Made by a program: the position numbers and the translations under genes. Source: Plantago ovata (taxonomy: Eukaryota; Streptophyta; Magnoliopsida; Lamiales; Plantaginaceae). Taken from it: a DNA stretch of 64,000 nucleotides. Of this stretch, positions 11,660-22,863 are shown piece after piece. Location: positions 70,418,753 through 70,482,752 of the forward strand of contig CM051456.1 in NCBI GenBank assembly GCA_028274465.1, in the 5' to 3' direction. Under the pieces are notes generated by a model, which did no database searches, was not told where the DNA came from, and saw nothing but the letters and a program-made list of their open reading frames with translations. Every line of letters starts with the position of its first letter. Position 1 is the stretch's first letter.

Positions 11660-12957
11660 TACTCATGAGGATCAATGCATCATCTCTGTGGTCATCAAAG
11701 CCAAACGTCTTGGCAATTGAGGATCAACCGAATTGGATGCAAGAGATAACAACATATCTCAAAAATGGAAGCCTTCCTCGTGACAAGGCTGAAGCGAGGA
11801 GAATCAAAGGGAAAGCTCCCCGATACATCATGCAAGGAGACTACTTGTACAAAAGATCTTTCGAGGGAGTCTACTTGAGATGCGTCGCCGAGCATGAAGT
11901 TCAGAAACTTCTCGGAGAGATGCATCGAGGAAGTTGCGGCGACCATGCCGGAGGAAGAACCCTCGCCCAAAAAGTCATTCGACAAGGATACTACTGGCCC
12001 ACTGTTCGCGAAGACGCTGCCCAATTTGTGAGAAAGTGCGAGGAATGTCAATTGCACGCCAATTTGATCAACGTACCGGCGAAACCTCTTATGCCCATCG
12101 CCATCACTTGCCCGTTCGACATATGGGGCATCGACATAGTCGGTCCCTTTCCAAGAGGCACGGGTCAAAAGAAGTTCATCATCGTTGCGGTCGAATACTT
12201 TAGCAAGTGGGCGGAAGTGGAGGCAGTCTCTACCATCACCGAACAAAGAGTCATGAACTTCGTCTGGAGGAACATCGTGTGTCGATTTGGCTTGCCAAGG
12301 GTCCTCATCTCGGATAATGGTGCTCAATTTTGCGGCCAAAGATTCAATGAATGGTGCAAGGAAATGAAGATTGAGAGGAGGTATACCTCTGTAGGACATC
12401 CTCAATCCAATGGGCAAACAGAAGCCGTCAACAAAATCCTCGTCAACAACTTGCAGAAGAGGTTCGCTACCAACAGGGACTGGGTCGACGAGCTTGATGG
12501 AGTGGTGTGGGCATACCGCACTACTTCAAAGACAGCTACAAGAGAGACTCCCTTCTCGCTAGTTTATGGGTCCGAGGCGGTCATACCAGCAGAAGTGGCG
12601 GTGGAAACCCTCAGAATCCAAGGGTACCAACCCGAGGACAATCATACAGAGAGACTCTTCGATCTCGAGACAATCAGTGAATCGAGGACCAACGCCTTGG
12701 CCAATATCCTCAGATATCAAGCACTCATCGCGAAGACCTACAACAAAGGCGTAAGAGAAAGAGACTTCCAAGTGGGAGACCTAGTACTCCGAAGAGCAGA
12801 CATCTTGGGCAAAGTGGGGAAAATGCAACCCAATTGGGAAGGCCCCTACAAGATAATTGAAGCAAGGTCCAACGGAAGTTATCGTCTTCAAGACATGGAG
12901 GGAAGGGTACTGAAAAATCCATGGAATACTTCTAACCTCCAGAGATTCTACGCTTGA
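11656..12957 (+). CDS. Retand-like integrase
   Basis: The frame is 433 residues long. It holds the HHCC zinc-binding region (HRGSCGDHAGG ... CEECQLH, about residues 90-133) and the catalytic core with WGIDIVGPFP (first Asp), ISDNGAQF (second Asp) and the downstream Glu region near SNGQTEAVNK. A C-terminal region begins VGDLVLRRAD. No chromodomain is visible, as expected for the Tat clade. It abuts the preceding pol frame. Confidence 0.93.
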   Translation: MILMRINASSLWSSKPNVLAIEDQPNWMQEITTYLKNGSLPRDKAEARRIKGKAPRYIMQGDYLYKRSFEGVYLRCVAEHEVQKLLGEMHRGSCGDHAGGRTLAQKVIRQGYYWPTVREDAAQFVRKCEECQLHANLINVPAKPLMPIAITCPFDIWGIDIVGPFPRGTGQKKFIIVAVEYFSKWAEVEAVSTITEQRVMNFVWRNIVCRFGLPRVLISDNGAQFCGQRFNEWCKEMKIERRYTSVGHPQSNGQTEAVNKILVNNLQKRFATNRDWVDELDGVVWAYRTTSKTATRETPFSLVYGSEAVIPAEVAVETLRIQGYQPEDNHTERLFDLETISESRTNALANILRYQALIAKTYNKGVRERDFQVGDLVLRRADILGKVGKMQPNWEGPYKIIEARSNGSYRLQDMEGRVLKNPWNTSNLQRFYA

Positions 12958-13753
12958 AGTTGTCAAGAGAAAAAGCTTTTTGAAAACTTATGTGGAAGGT
13001 CCATTGATCGAGGAGGATTCCTCACTGGTCCAAGTGAGAAGCACCCCTTGCTTTTGGTAAAAAGTTGTTGTAAGCAAGCTGACCGAAGAGCCCCCATTGT
13101 AATTGCATTTCCGACAAATCAATACAATGTCTCTTTCAACAAGAAAATGTCCAAGTATAGAGCTACTATACTCAAAAAATAAGACTACTCGATCGAGAAA
13201 GCTTACTTAAATAAAAGCTATTCGATTTCCATGATTAAGGGGAACCCTCCCCGCGCTCTAAACTCTACAAGAGGATCGATCAGGAAACCACTCAAAGAAG
13301 AAAAAGCGAGTAGATGGAAGTGTTCGAGGAGAGAGACTTCTAGTCTTTCTAACTCAACACTTAGAAATTTTTCTAAGTTCAAACACTTAGAATTTTTTCT
13401 CAAATGATCCAAATGATCGAGAAGCATTGATAGATCGGAGAGCTCGCAGCAAGGAACATTGGTTCTCGATTCTAACTCATACTTGTTTAACTACTCTATC
13501 CAAGTTATACGTCATAACAAAAATTGGATTTAGAAAAAACACAAGTATGGAAATCGAAGAGCAGCGCATTTTATTGAAAGAAAAGGAGTAGCAATGAAAC
13601 AACAACAGCGAAAATTATGTTACAAGCACAAATGTTGCGAGGAGTGCCACAAAGGGCCAAATGGAAATTGTTTGAAAATAAAAACAAGTACTGAAAAGGG
13701 AAAAATTACAACATGACCCGAGCATACTCGGTCTTCAAGGAGGCTCCCCAATC
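12958..13753. other. Spacer between integrase and antisense gene
   Basis: About 800 bp with no convincing gene. It separates the convergent sense pol and antisense transcription units and probably holds the 3' end of the antisense transcript. I see no clear repeat. Confidence 0.6.
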
Positions 13754-16700
13754 CTAGCGTGTACGGCTGTCTGTGAATTCTGTGACCGGGGTGGTCGCGC
13801 TGGCATCTCCTCCTCGAACTGTGCTCGCTTCGGGGGCTTCAGGGTCTTCGCGCTCCTGAGCTCGAGCCTCCTCGATTGCCTTTTGATACATGGTCAGCTC
13901 TGGCTCGACGAAGTCAGCTGCTCTCCCGAGAACCGGCTCGCTCAACTTCACCCAAGCAGCATTCCGGAGAGCTGCCTTCTCGAATGGGTAAATGATCCCG
14001 CTCCTTAGACACTCGGGCACCCAGGTTGGAAGATAGGCTGGCTTGCTGGGATAAGGTACCTCTGGGTCGGTCACCAGCTCACCGAACTCGCACGCCTCGT
14101 GCATCTCCTCGGTAATCTCCTCATCTGGGTAAGGAGTCAGGTCCTCGCGTCGCCCGGGATGAAGATCCTCGCGATCATCAGCATCGAAGTCGGCCGGGAG
14201 CAGGTTGACCCTCTTTAGTTGGCCAACACACGAGAAGAAGCCCTCCTCGCGCGAGGCCACTTGGACATCTCTCAGGGCCAGTTTATAAGTGACCGACGAC
14301 ATGAAGTCGCGAGCAGCAGTGATTCGGCTCCCTTTGAGGAAGGAGAGGACGCTTGCCTTAAACTTTTCCATGCAAATGGACAAAGTAGCATAGGCGCCCT
14401 TGAAGCTCTTGCTCCTCGACTTCTCTCGGGAGAGCTCCTTTTCAAGCTCCTCGACCTTCAGCTTCAGCTTCCCGGCCTCAGTCTCCGAGACCTTGGCTTT
14501 TTTCTCCGAGGCAGCCAGCTTCTTCTCAAGGTCCTCGATGACGACCCCAATGTCGGCCCGATCAGCAGCCACATGGCCATAGGCCTCCTTCAAGTTCTCG
14601 AGCTGCAAAAAGAGAACAATGTTAGCGAGGAGAGAAAATTATATACTTAGAGAAATTCTACAACAAAAAGTATAAGGATAATTACCTGGAGCGAGCACAG
14701 GCTGAGCTCGTGCGCCCGATCAAGGTCGCTCATCTGGATGAGCCGCTTCACTTCATCCCCCGAAGCGGCCACCTTACCCTTCTTGCGGGCAGGCTCGTTG
14801 TTGCCTCCAAGGTTGAGCTTCCTCGCTCCCCTCTTCGCGGCGGGCCTCTCCGGCCTCTTCTCCGCCTCGATCGTGTTCAAGGCCTCCTCCTCGGCCTCCT
14901 TTGCTTCCTTCGCCCTCTTCGCGGCGGCTTCCTCCTCGGCCCGCTTGATGGCCTCTACTGGGTTCTCTCGAGTATCGAGCCCCTCCTGCACCAAGGCATC
15001 CCGATGATGCGCGGCGTTGCGGGGAGGGGTCAAGTTCAAAGACCCGAGGATCTTCGTCTGTTTGTTTGCCAACCTTTGTTTCCTCCTTTGTTCCTCCTTG
15101 GCAGCCAGGGCCTTCGACATGATCCACTGGAACCAATAAGCTGCAAGAGAATAAGCAAAAATTAGTACGATCGAGGAGCAGCAAAAATCGACGAGGAAAG
15201 TAAGAAAGCGAGGACACATCACAAACAGAAAGCAAGCAAAGAAAAAAGTACAAGTACAAAAGCAAAGAACAGCGTGAAGAGCTAGTTACCGAAGAGGACT
15301 TTTCGGGTATATCGGTTCCCGATATACCTTGTGTAAGCATAGGGTGAAAGACCCGCCAAGTAAGGAAGCGGCTGAAGGACCAGTCCCCAATAGAAGTACT
15401 TCTCGGGATGGGGTCCCCGATTTTGCTCCTCGAGCTCAGCGACCCAGGGATCAGACTCCTCGAGCAACGGATGCTTGTCCGCGATCTTCCCTCTGAACAT
15501 CAGCTTGGGCACTCCCCACTCCAGCTCCTCCTCGCTCATGTTAGGCAACTTCCTCTTTCTGATGTAGAAGTACCTGTGGAACCACTTGTAGCCCGAGGAG
15601 CTAGGAGCGTCCATAATGAACCCAAGGCCTGGTCGAGCGTTGAAGTAGTAGAAGTACTTGTTCCCGGAGCTCATCGAGACCCGGAACAGTTGGTTGAAAT
15701 TATGGAAATTGAGCTCGATCCCCCTCTTCATGCAAAAGACTCCAAAGCATACGAGGGTTCCAAAGGCACTGGGCACCAATTGCCAAGGAGCGATCCCCAA
15801 CGTATTGAAGATATCGCGGAAAGCATCACAGAAGGGGAGGATCCATCCTCGATCCAAGCTAAGGCAGTGAACGGCCATGTACCCAGGCGGAGCATTATAA
15901 AAAGTCTGATCCTCTTTGGGCACGAGGATGTCAAACTTATTCTCGGGGAGAGAATACTTCCATCTGAGTGTGGGCACCTCGTCGAGCTTGACGGTAGAGG
16001 AGGTGGTCGGTATAATCCCGTCCTCGTTCTTCTCCCCATTAGGATCGGGGAGGTCAACCGTGCGAGCACTCTTGGTGAACTTCTTCTCAGCAGCCTTAGT
16101 GGTTTTTGGCTCTGGCTCCACGGCAACCTTGGCCCTCTTCGATTTAGCAGCCCTGGAGCGAGAAGGCCTGCTCGCTCTACGCTCCGCCTTTTTCTTATCG
16201 GCGGCCATCTGAGCAAGGCGCATCTCATACTCCTGCGCCTCGAGTGGGTTGGGTCCTCGGGTCCCACTCGGATATGTAAAGTCAATCGTCGTCGGATCGA
16301 TTGTGTGGTAACTGGTCTCCTCCTCGCGCGCGAACCTCTTCGCGTCCCTGATTGCGCGCCTTTGTCCCTCCGAGAAGGAAGGAGACCTCGTACTCGGACC
16401 AGCTTCACTCCTATGAGTGTCTCCAATCGTCAGAGGAACTTCATCCTCCTCCTCGTCCGTAATTACAGCTCTCCTAGCTGTTTGTGGGGGAATCTAACCC
16501 TCTTTACAGGGGAACTAGTCCGAGGAGACGTCGCCTCATCATCCTCCTCGCTCTCATCATCCGTATCATCACTGTCGATGATTTGAACGGGTATCGAGGC
16601 CTTCCCGCGCTTGGCCGAATGCTCACCCTCTTCATACAATGCTAAGGCCAACTCCGGCCTCTCCGTGTCGTCCATCTCCTCGACCCGGATCTCAGGAGCG

Positions 16701-17696
16701 ACCACGTTGACGGCTGTCCCGTAATTTCGCCCGTGGACTTGGGCAGCGCGAGTTATCAACTCCGCAGATACACCGGGGTTGCGGTGACCCCCTTCCGCCT
16801 CGGTACGGTCGTCGATAAAATCGTCGTCCTCGGTACGACGCCTCTTTCTACTCACCAACTCGTAGAGGTCCTCCTCACTCTCGGTCTCCTCATCTTCTTC
16901 GGCAACCTGCTCGCCACCCTGCTCGAGCTGAGGCTCCTCGACAGCCTCCTCTATCGTCTCATCCAGGAAGGTCACCGATACATCTGACGTATCGGGCGAC
17001 GTAGTATGGTCGCTCCCATACTCTCCGGCGGCCGAGATGTTCTGGCTATCGTCGCTCCTCTCGGACATCCTAAAGGTGGGCAAAGAAAGAAGTTAGGATG
17101 GTTTGTTATAGTCCGAGAGGTCCTTTTAGGTATGTTCATTATAAGTTCGACCTCCCGAACGGAGAAAAATCTCAAAAAGAAAAGAACGCAATAAATCAAG
17201 AAGTTACTCTACTTACAACAAAAGTAGAGCGAGGAGCATACATAAGAAGCGACCAACCGCTCTAAACATGAGTAGAAAACCGGGCAGCATAACGACATAC
17301 GTACACAGCAAAATCGGAGCGAGCACATGTATATCAAACTCGAAGAGCATGCATAGAGCGACCAACCGCCAAAAAGACTTCCTACAGTTACTTCTACAGC
17401 CTTACGCTAACGAGGAGGCTACGAGGGGCATACAGTAAATCAAGGGGATCTACTTCTACGGCCATTCAAGCCAAATCGGTCCGAATTACTTCCGGTGAAG
17501 TCCGTTTAATAATTTTTCGGTCCAAGGCCGTTCTTAGGCCGTCATACAACATTCCGGGAGGTAAAAATCAAAGAAAGGAGCTGACATGCAAAAGTTGAAG
17601 ACAAGAAAGCAACAAGGCAGAGAAAATGAGGCACTTCGAAGCAAGAAAGAAGCAATTAAAGGCAAGAAAGAACAATGCAAGGCCGGAAACTTACTT
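13754..17696 (-). CDS. Antisense gene of the Retand-like element (putative gypsy-type transposon domain plus coiled coil)
   Basis: Four large minus-strand open blocks lie in line: 17068-16463 (acidic, starting MSERSDDSQN), 16223-15282, 15222-14647 and 14608-13754. The second contains APPGYMAVHCLSLDRGW and the following residues, resembling Pfam PF04195 (putative gypsy-type transposon). The third is Lys/Glu/Ala-rich. The fourth opens with a coiled coil (about residues 1-90). They are probably exons: Tat/Retand elements are known to carry a spliced antisense ORF between pol and the 3' LTR. A leader intron is suggested by a GTAAGT donor near 17696 and a CCTTTAG acceptor at 17070, directly before the first ATG (17068-17066). 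The function is unknown. Confidence 0.7.
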
Positions 17697-17905
17697 GGTA
17701 TTGACTGGATTGAAGTTTGAAACCGGAAAGAAGCCGGAAAAGCCGAAAAATTCGCCTGGAAACGAAGTCTTGGACGTCGGAAATCCTCCTCGCTCACGAA
17801 TAAGCTCGATCACTCACACTCGTCGATCTCTCAGATGTTCCTCGCTCCCTCGTATTTGCTCTGAAAGTTCGGATTGCGAAAAGTGTGGAATGACCGAGTG
17901 TTGAC

Positions 17906-17915
17906 CTATTTATAG
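17906..17915 (-). promoter_or_regulatory. TATA box of the antisense gene
   Basis: On the minus strand this reads CTATAAATAG, upstream of the antisense leader. Two copies of CCACGTGTC (G-box/ABRE-like cores at 17970-17975 and 18211-18216) and then the tandem array lie further upstream. The spacing fits a pol II promoter separate from the LTR. Confidence 0.7.
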
Positions 17916-18270
17916 AAGGGTATCCCGGGGATACGAAACGACGCATGTCCTCGCACCATCCGGACCGACCACGTGTCCTAGATCGACGGTCCAGATTGCG
18001 GCCGCCTGGCGAATTACCATTTTTGCCCTCCACGCTCCCGCTCCGGCTCGAAGACGCTCCCAACTCCGGAACGAATTACCTAACCACGGCAATAAATCCG
18101 CGGCGCGAGCACAAGGCTACTCGAGACAAGCGGAGACAGATCGACGACCATGATCTGTCCTCCTCGGATCAACATCGCGAAAAATCTCAGAACCACGGAA
18201 ACTCGACGGCCACGTGTCAGGGGACCGAGGAGCTGCCCATGCAGCTACCCTCCTCGACATTCCTCTTACT

Positions 18271-19089
18271 TTTTACACAAGTATCTCTACGCGAGATTCT
18301 TTGCTAGCAAAAAGCGGCAGGAAGTCATTCCATTCCTTTTACACAAGTATCTCTCCGCGAGATACTTTGCTAGCAAAAACATGAATATATCTCTCCTCGA
18401 GATTCCTTTTACACCAGTATCTCTCCGCGAGATACTTTGCAAGCAAAAAAGCGGCAGGAAGTCATTCCATTCCTTTTACACAAGTATCTCTCCGCGAGAT
18501 ACTTTGCTAGCAAAAACATGAATATATCTCTCCTCGAGATTCCTTTTACACCAGTATCTCTCCGCGAGATACTTTGCAAGCAAAAAAGCGGCAGGAAGTC
18601 ATTCCATTCCTTTTACACAAGTATCTCTCCGCGAGATACTTTGCTAGCAAAAACATGAATATATCTCTCCTCGAGATTCCTTTTACACCAGTATCTCTCC
18701 GCGAGATACTTTGCAAGCAAAAAAGCGGCAGGAAGTCATTCCATTCCTTTTACACAAGTATCTCTCCGCGAGATACTTTGCTAGCAAAAACATGAATATA
18801 TCTCTCCTCGAGATTCCTTTTACACCAGTATCTCTCCGCGAGATACTTTGCAAGCAAAAAAGCGGCAGGAAGTCATTCCATTCCTTTTACACAAGTATCT
18901 CTCCGCGAGATACTTTGCTAGCAAAAACATGAATATATCTCTCATCGAGATTCCTTTTACACCAGTATCTCTCCGCGAGATACTTTGCAAGCAAAAAAGC
19001 GGCAGGAAGTCATTCCATTCCTTTTACACAAGTATCTCTCCGCGAGATACTTTGCAAGCAAAGAAGCGGCAGGAAGTCATTCCATTCCA
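18271..19089. repeat. 137-bp tandem repeat array in the Retand-like element
   Basis: The word GCGGCAGGAAG starts at 18314, 18451, 18588, 18725, 18862 and 18999, exactly 137 bp apart each time, then at 19066 (67 bp later). Each unit is itself two related halves of about 68 bp, and each half carries the near-palindrome TATCTCTCCGCGAGATA followed by CTTTGC(T/A)AGCAAAAA. The copies are almost identical, so the array is recent or homogenised. Identical 73-residue open frames in each unit are a by-product of the repeat length and are not taken as genes. A tandem array near the 3' LTR is a known feature of Retand elements. Confidence 0.95.
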
Positions 19090-19338
19090 CTAAGGAATAC
19101 TTACCCGGATCCGATCTTTTCCCAGCAAAAATACCTCTTTTCATACGGTCCGAGCAACGTCTGCTCGCACCCTATAAAAAGGGGGGGGGGAGGGAGAGAT
19201 AGGAGGAGGGAAAGATACCAAGGTGCGAATACGGAAATCTTTTTTCGCCCACTACTAGTCGAGGCTCTGCTCGACGTCTACTTCAACATAGTTCCTCAAC
19301 TATCTTCTACAAAGATACTTGGAAACTAGGGGGACATA
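19090..19338 (+). other. 3' non-coding end and polypurine tract of the Retand-like element
   Basis: This short region holds a second TATA-like stretch (CCTATAAAAAG, about 19170-19180) followed by a G-run. It ends in AACTAGGGGGACATA just before the 3' LTR, which serves as the polypurine tract. Confidence 0.7.
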
Positions 19339-20092
19339 TGTTAGGGTTGAAATATGTCCAGTCCGCATGTACGAACTGGAGCGGTCTAAGAGCGCGACAA
19401 AGCATCATAGGCCGTCCCTCAAAGGGCACAACCACACCCAAGTATGTCACTAAGGTGTGGATCGACCAACATAGGGTCCGACCATCACTGGGAGGACAAC
19501 CCTCAAAATAAGCTCCTCTCAAGGACAAAGCTGCCAGTGGGCTCGAGGAGCATCTCTCTCGGGCTCGAGGAGACCTTACGTCAAGGTAACGCTCCTTGAC
19601 AGCAACTGAGCAGGACACTACCCGCATCACCCACGCACAAGGAAGGCACGAGGACCTCAGAGCGACCAGCCATGGTTGCTCTCTTGGGCCAAGGCCCACG
19701 GACCTCCTTAATGGGCCTGGGCCGAGGAAGGCCTCAATCCTAGCCGTACACGTGGCGTGATCCTACATGACCTGAAGATGAAGGGTCTCAAGTATAAAAT
19801 GCCCTCATTTACTCTCCAACAGTAAGCATTAACTACGTCACCCGAGCACCACTTTCACTACTCTTACTAGGGAAGCCTCACAACTCCCTACTCGTAAAGT
19901 CGCCTCTCCGGTCTGATACCTTACAGACCGGGCAAGAGACACTAACCCCCCCTACTCTAGTCTATCTCAGGTACGAGGAAGCTACAAGAAGGCTCATTTC
20001 CTATCTTGGAGGAACACTACATGAAGAACTAGAAAGACTTAGAATAGCGACTCATTGCGAACTTAGAAAGAAACACGAATTACCCTTCAACA
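19339..20092 (+). repeat. 3' LTR of the Retand-like element
   Basis: The 754-bp LTR is nearly identical to 5727-6480, with its TATA box at 19793-19799. It is followed by the target duplication GATTC (20093-20097) and then by the resumed Tork-like leader. Confidence 0.95.
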
Positions 20093-20194
20093 GATTCTAT
20101 GATTAATTCGATTTTTCAAAAGTTTTGTTTTTTTATATAAATTTAGAATTTATATTTTTTCAAAAAAAAATTAAATAAAATAAAATATATATAT

Positions 20195-20616
20195 TGACCG
20201 GGCCGCCTGCGTGACGCAGGCGGCGGGCGCCGGCGCCCCGGGAGCCTGCGGACGCAGGCGCCAGGCGCCTGGGGCGCCGGGCGCCCGCGTGCCGCAGGCG
20301 CCGTGCCCGCGGCACGGGCGCTAGGCGCCCGCGTGCCGCGGGCACCCGCGCCTGCGGCCGCGGTACCCGTGCGCCTGGGGCGCTCGGGCGCCTGCGGCAC
20401 CGCAGGCGCCGTGTGCCGCGGGCACCCGGGTACCTGCGGGACGCAGGTACCCGGGGGCCTGCGGACACAGGCGCCCGGCGCCTGGGGCGCCGGGCGCCTG
20501 CACCCGAGGCACCGGTGCCCGCGTGCCGCGGGCGCCGGTCGCCCGGGTCCGCGGCGCCGGGCGCCCGGGGCCGCGGGCACCGGGGGGGGGGGGGGGGGCG
20601 GGACTAGGTCCCGTCC
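20195..20616. repeat. GC-rich, CpG-dense low-complexity island in the Tork-like leader
   Basis: About 420 bp made almost only of G and C, dense in GGCGCC, GCGTGCCGCGGGC and palindromic variants. It contains a 17-base G run (20582-20598) and is followed by a 15-base A run (20626-20640). A stretch at about 20245-20285 recurs at about 20458-20498, so the island contains an internal repeat of about 213 bp. Open frames here encode only Pro/Ala/Arg-rich low-complexity sequence and are not taken as genes. The flanks are strongly AT-rich. Confidence 0.9.
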
Positions 20617-21120
20617 CACGTTTTCAAAAAAAAAAAAAAATTATATATATTTTCGGGTTGGACCCAAAATCGAATTTTTGAAAGTTTTGAGGATTGAATT
20701 TTATATTTAGAATATAAATATAATTTAATTGTGATTGTTTTAAACTAGAGGGGTTAAATTTAATTAGTATAAAGTTAAAGGGCTTATTTGTAATTTATCA
20801 ATTTATTGTTTATTGCAAATTAGTCCTCTACTTTTGAATTTTAGATTTAACAACTCTAAGGTTTTTAAAATTACAATTAAGTCCTTCGGGTTTTCGAAAA
20901 TTGCTACTTGGTCAATAGAATTTTCGAATGTTCAATCTAGTCCAAATTTTCAATTATTTCATAGAGATTATAAGTTTGGGATTATAATTTTCATAATGAA
21001 ATTATGAAGTCATTTGTCATCCACATAGGCTACTGCTTGTTTCATATGCTCAATATGCTATTGTTTGACAATGCATGTTTAAATACCATGTTTTTACATT
21101 CTGCTCGACCGCTATGCATG
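20617..21120 (+). other. AT-rich part of the Tork-like leader
   Basis: AT-rich, non-coding leader sequence between the GC-rich island and the minisatellite. I see no gene or clear motif in it. Confidence 0.6.
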
Positions 21121-21320
21121 CGAGGGTAGGCGGCGCCCTCTTATGTCGGACCGCATATTTATGTATGGGTAGGCGGCACCCATTATATGCTTGACCGCGT
21201 TTAGAACTAGAATGGATAGGCGGCACCCATTATATGCTTGACCGCGTTTAGAACTAGAATGGATAGGCGGCATCCATTACGTGTAGACCGTTCATGCATG
21301 ATGGGTAGGCGGCGCCCTTA
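21121..21320. repeat. Minisatellite of about 47 bp in the Tork-like leader
   Basis: TAGGCGGC recurs at 21127, 21170, 21217, 21264 and 21306. The two middle units are 47 bp and almost identical, and the outer ones are diverged (42-43 bp). Each unit pairs TAGGCGGC(A/G)(C/T)CC with a downstream GACCG. Confidence 0.85.
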
Positions 21321-21893
21321 TTTGTTTGTAGATGACTGATAACAATCCTCAAGCTACAAGCCCCAACAAATATAAGTACAGAAATATGTATATATATATA
21401 TATGTATTTCTGAGATACTTTCCATAGGGTGCTTTAATTCTGAACTTTCATTGCGTTTTCTTGTATTGGCGACCTCGTCTTACAAGACTCGCAGTAATCG
21501 TCAGATTAGAGTAAGCCTGTGGTTATGACTTACTGCATATTGTATCTAGCGACCTCGATAGGTACAATATGTAGGGCATCGTGTTAAATTAGATTTAACA
21601 ACCAAGAGTTGCGTGACGCAATTGGATAGTCTTACTAGTCCTACCGGTCATATTATGCTATGCGACCAGCCCCCGTTGGAGTATGGCATAATATGGATTT
21701 GGATCTTGGCCACTACGGTAACTTGTTGGACTTTACCCGTATGTTTGTTGTGGGGGCAAGCATATGTGAAAATAGTGGGAGCTAAACAACTAAAGGACCT
21801 TGTTGTTTAGTTATGTTGACTGTGTATTTAGAAATAATATTTCAATAGTTGATTTATTATTTTCGTTCTATATTATTTCTCCTGGAAACCGAA
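21321..21893 (+). other. Tork-like leader before gag
   Basis: Non-coding leader with a short TA microsatellite (about 21390-21406) and the repeated phrase GCGACCTCG. No gene is seen. Confidence 0.6.
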
Positions 21894-22851
21894 ATGGCGA
21901 GAATCTCGCTCCGTGCTGTCTTAGAGAAGCAAATTTTGACCGGACCAAACTTCCTAGATTGGATCAGGAATATATGTTTGGTGCTGAGGTACGAAAGGAT
22001 TGAGTACGTCTTGGACGAGGCTAATCCCGTGTGTCCCGAGAATCAGACTGCCGATCAAGTTGCTGATTTGGAATCAAGCCAACAAGGCAAAGTCTGATAA
22101 TCATCATGAGGATGCTAGATTCGCGCAGTGTATTATGCTGGCGGCAATGAGCGATGAGCTGCAGAGGCAACATGAAAGCATGTTGCCGCATGAGATGCTG
22201 AAGCATCTTGAGTCGGTCTTGGAGACGACATCTAGAAGTGTTGAATTTGATTTGATCAAAGAGATACACAGATGCAAGCTCAATGAAGGAGGGAACATGT
22301 CTGAGCATGTTCTCAAGATGAGAATAAGATCATGGTGATCTTTATCCTTCAATCATTGCCGAGTTCGTATTCACAGTTCATCGTTAACCACCATGAATGC
22401 GAAGGACGTAACACTGCCCGAACTCCATAATCTGCTGAAGACATATGATCAAACTCTTCCTAAGAAGGAAAAGTCGATCATGTATGTTGGGCAACCGTCT
22501 AACCCAAACCCGAGAAACAAAGGTGCTAAGGGTAAGGGAAAGTCGGGAGCCAAGGCTAACACTTCGAGTGATAAGCCTAAGCGTCTAAACCAGAAAAGGA
22601 AGTTCAAGAGAAGCGGAACGGTACACACAGATGAATGTCTTTTCTGTAAGCAGAAAGGGCATTGGAAGAATGATTGTCCTAAACTAAGGGCAGATCAAGC
22701 TAAGAAGCCGCCGGCTTCTAGCTCAGGTATGTTCGTTATTGAAATGAACATGACTACTTTTGACTCCAATAGTTGGGTATTAGATACAGCCTGTGGCTCG
22801 CACATTTATAATAATGTGCAAGGGGCCATTGAACACAGGCTAGTCAAGTAA
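21894..22851 (+). CDS. Tork-like gag (worn)
   Basis: Pieces of a copia gag occur in order. The start resembles the copia gag opening (LTGPNFLDWIRN). A helical middle has ARFAQCIMLAAMSDELQRQ. A basic linker leads to the zinc knuckle CLFCKQKGHWKNDC at about 22636-22677. The fragment WVLDTACGSHI near its end belongs to the protease. The frame is broken in a few places. Confidence 0.85.
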
Positions 22852-22863
22852 GGTGAAATCAAC

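Larger units (their letters stand above)
5727..20092 (+). mobile_element. Retand-like Ty3/gypsy (Tat clade) element, nearly whole
   Basis: This 14.4-kb element sits inside the Tork-like leader with target duplication GATTC (5722-5726 and 20093-20097). Both LTRs are 754 bp, start TGTTAGGG and end TTCAACA, and differ at only about four positions by eye (about 0.5%). That gives an age near 0.2 million years at 1.3e-8 per site per year. Order: LTR, primer site, gag, protease, RT, RNase H, a second archaeal-type RNase H, integrase, spacer, antisense gene, tandem array, polypurine tract, LTR. The dual RNase H, antisense ORF and 3' tandem repeats together place it near Retand/Tat. It looks almost whole, with about three or four breaks, mainly in gag. 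Confidence 0.95.

Noticed and set aside
13754-17083. Plus-strand open frames opposite the antisense exons
   Set aside because: They are shadows of GC-biased codons. The minus strand has the domain-like protein, coiled coil, TATA box and splice signals.
18271-19089. Possible CRISPR-like array
   Set aside because: The units are 137 bp with no unique spacers and lie inside a plant retrotransposon. It is a simple tandem array.
18437-19093. Series of identical 73-81-residue open frames
   Set aside because: They exist only because the 137-bp unit is repeated almost without change. There is no start context or domain, and the frames end at the same point in every unit.
20143-20710. Pro/Ala/Arg-rich open frames on both strands
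   Set aside because: They are by-products of very GC-rich low-complexity DNA, where stop codons are rare in all frames.
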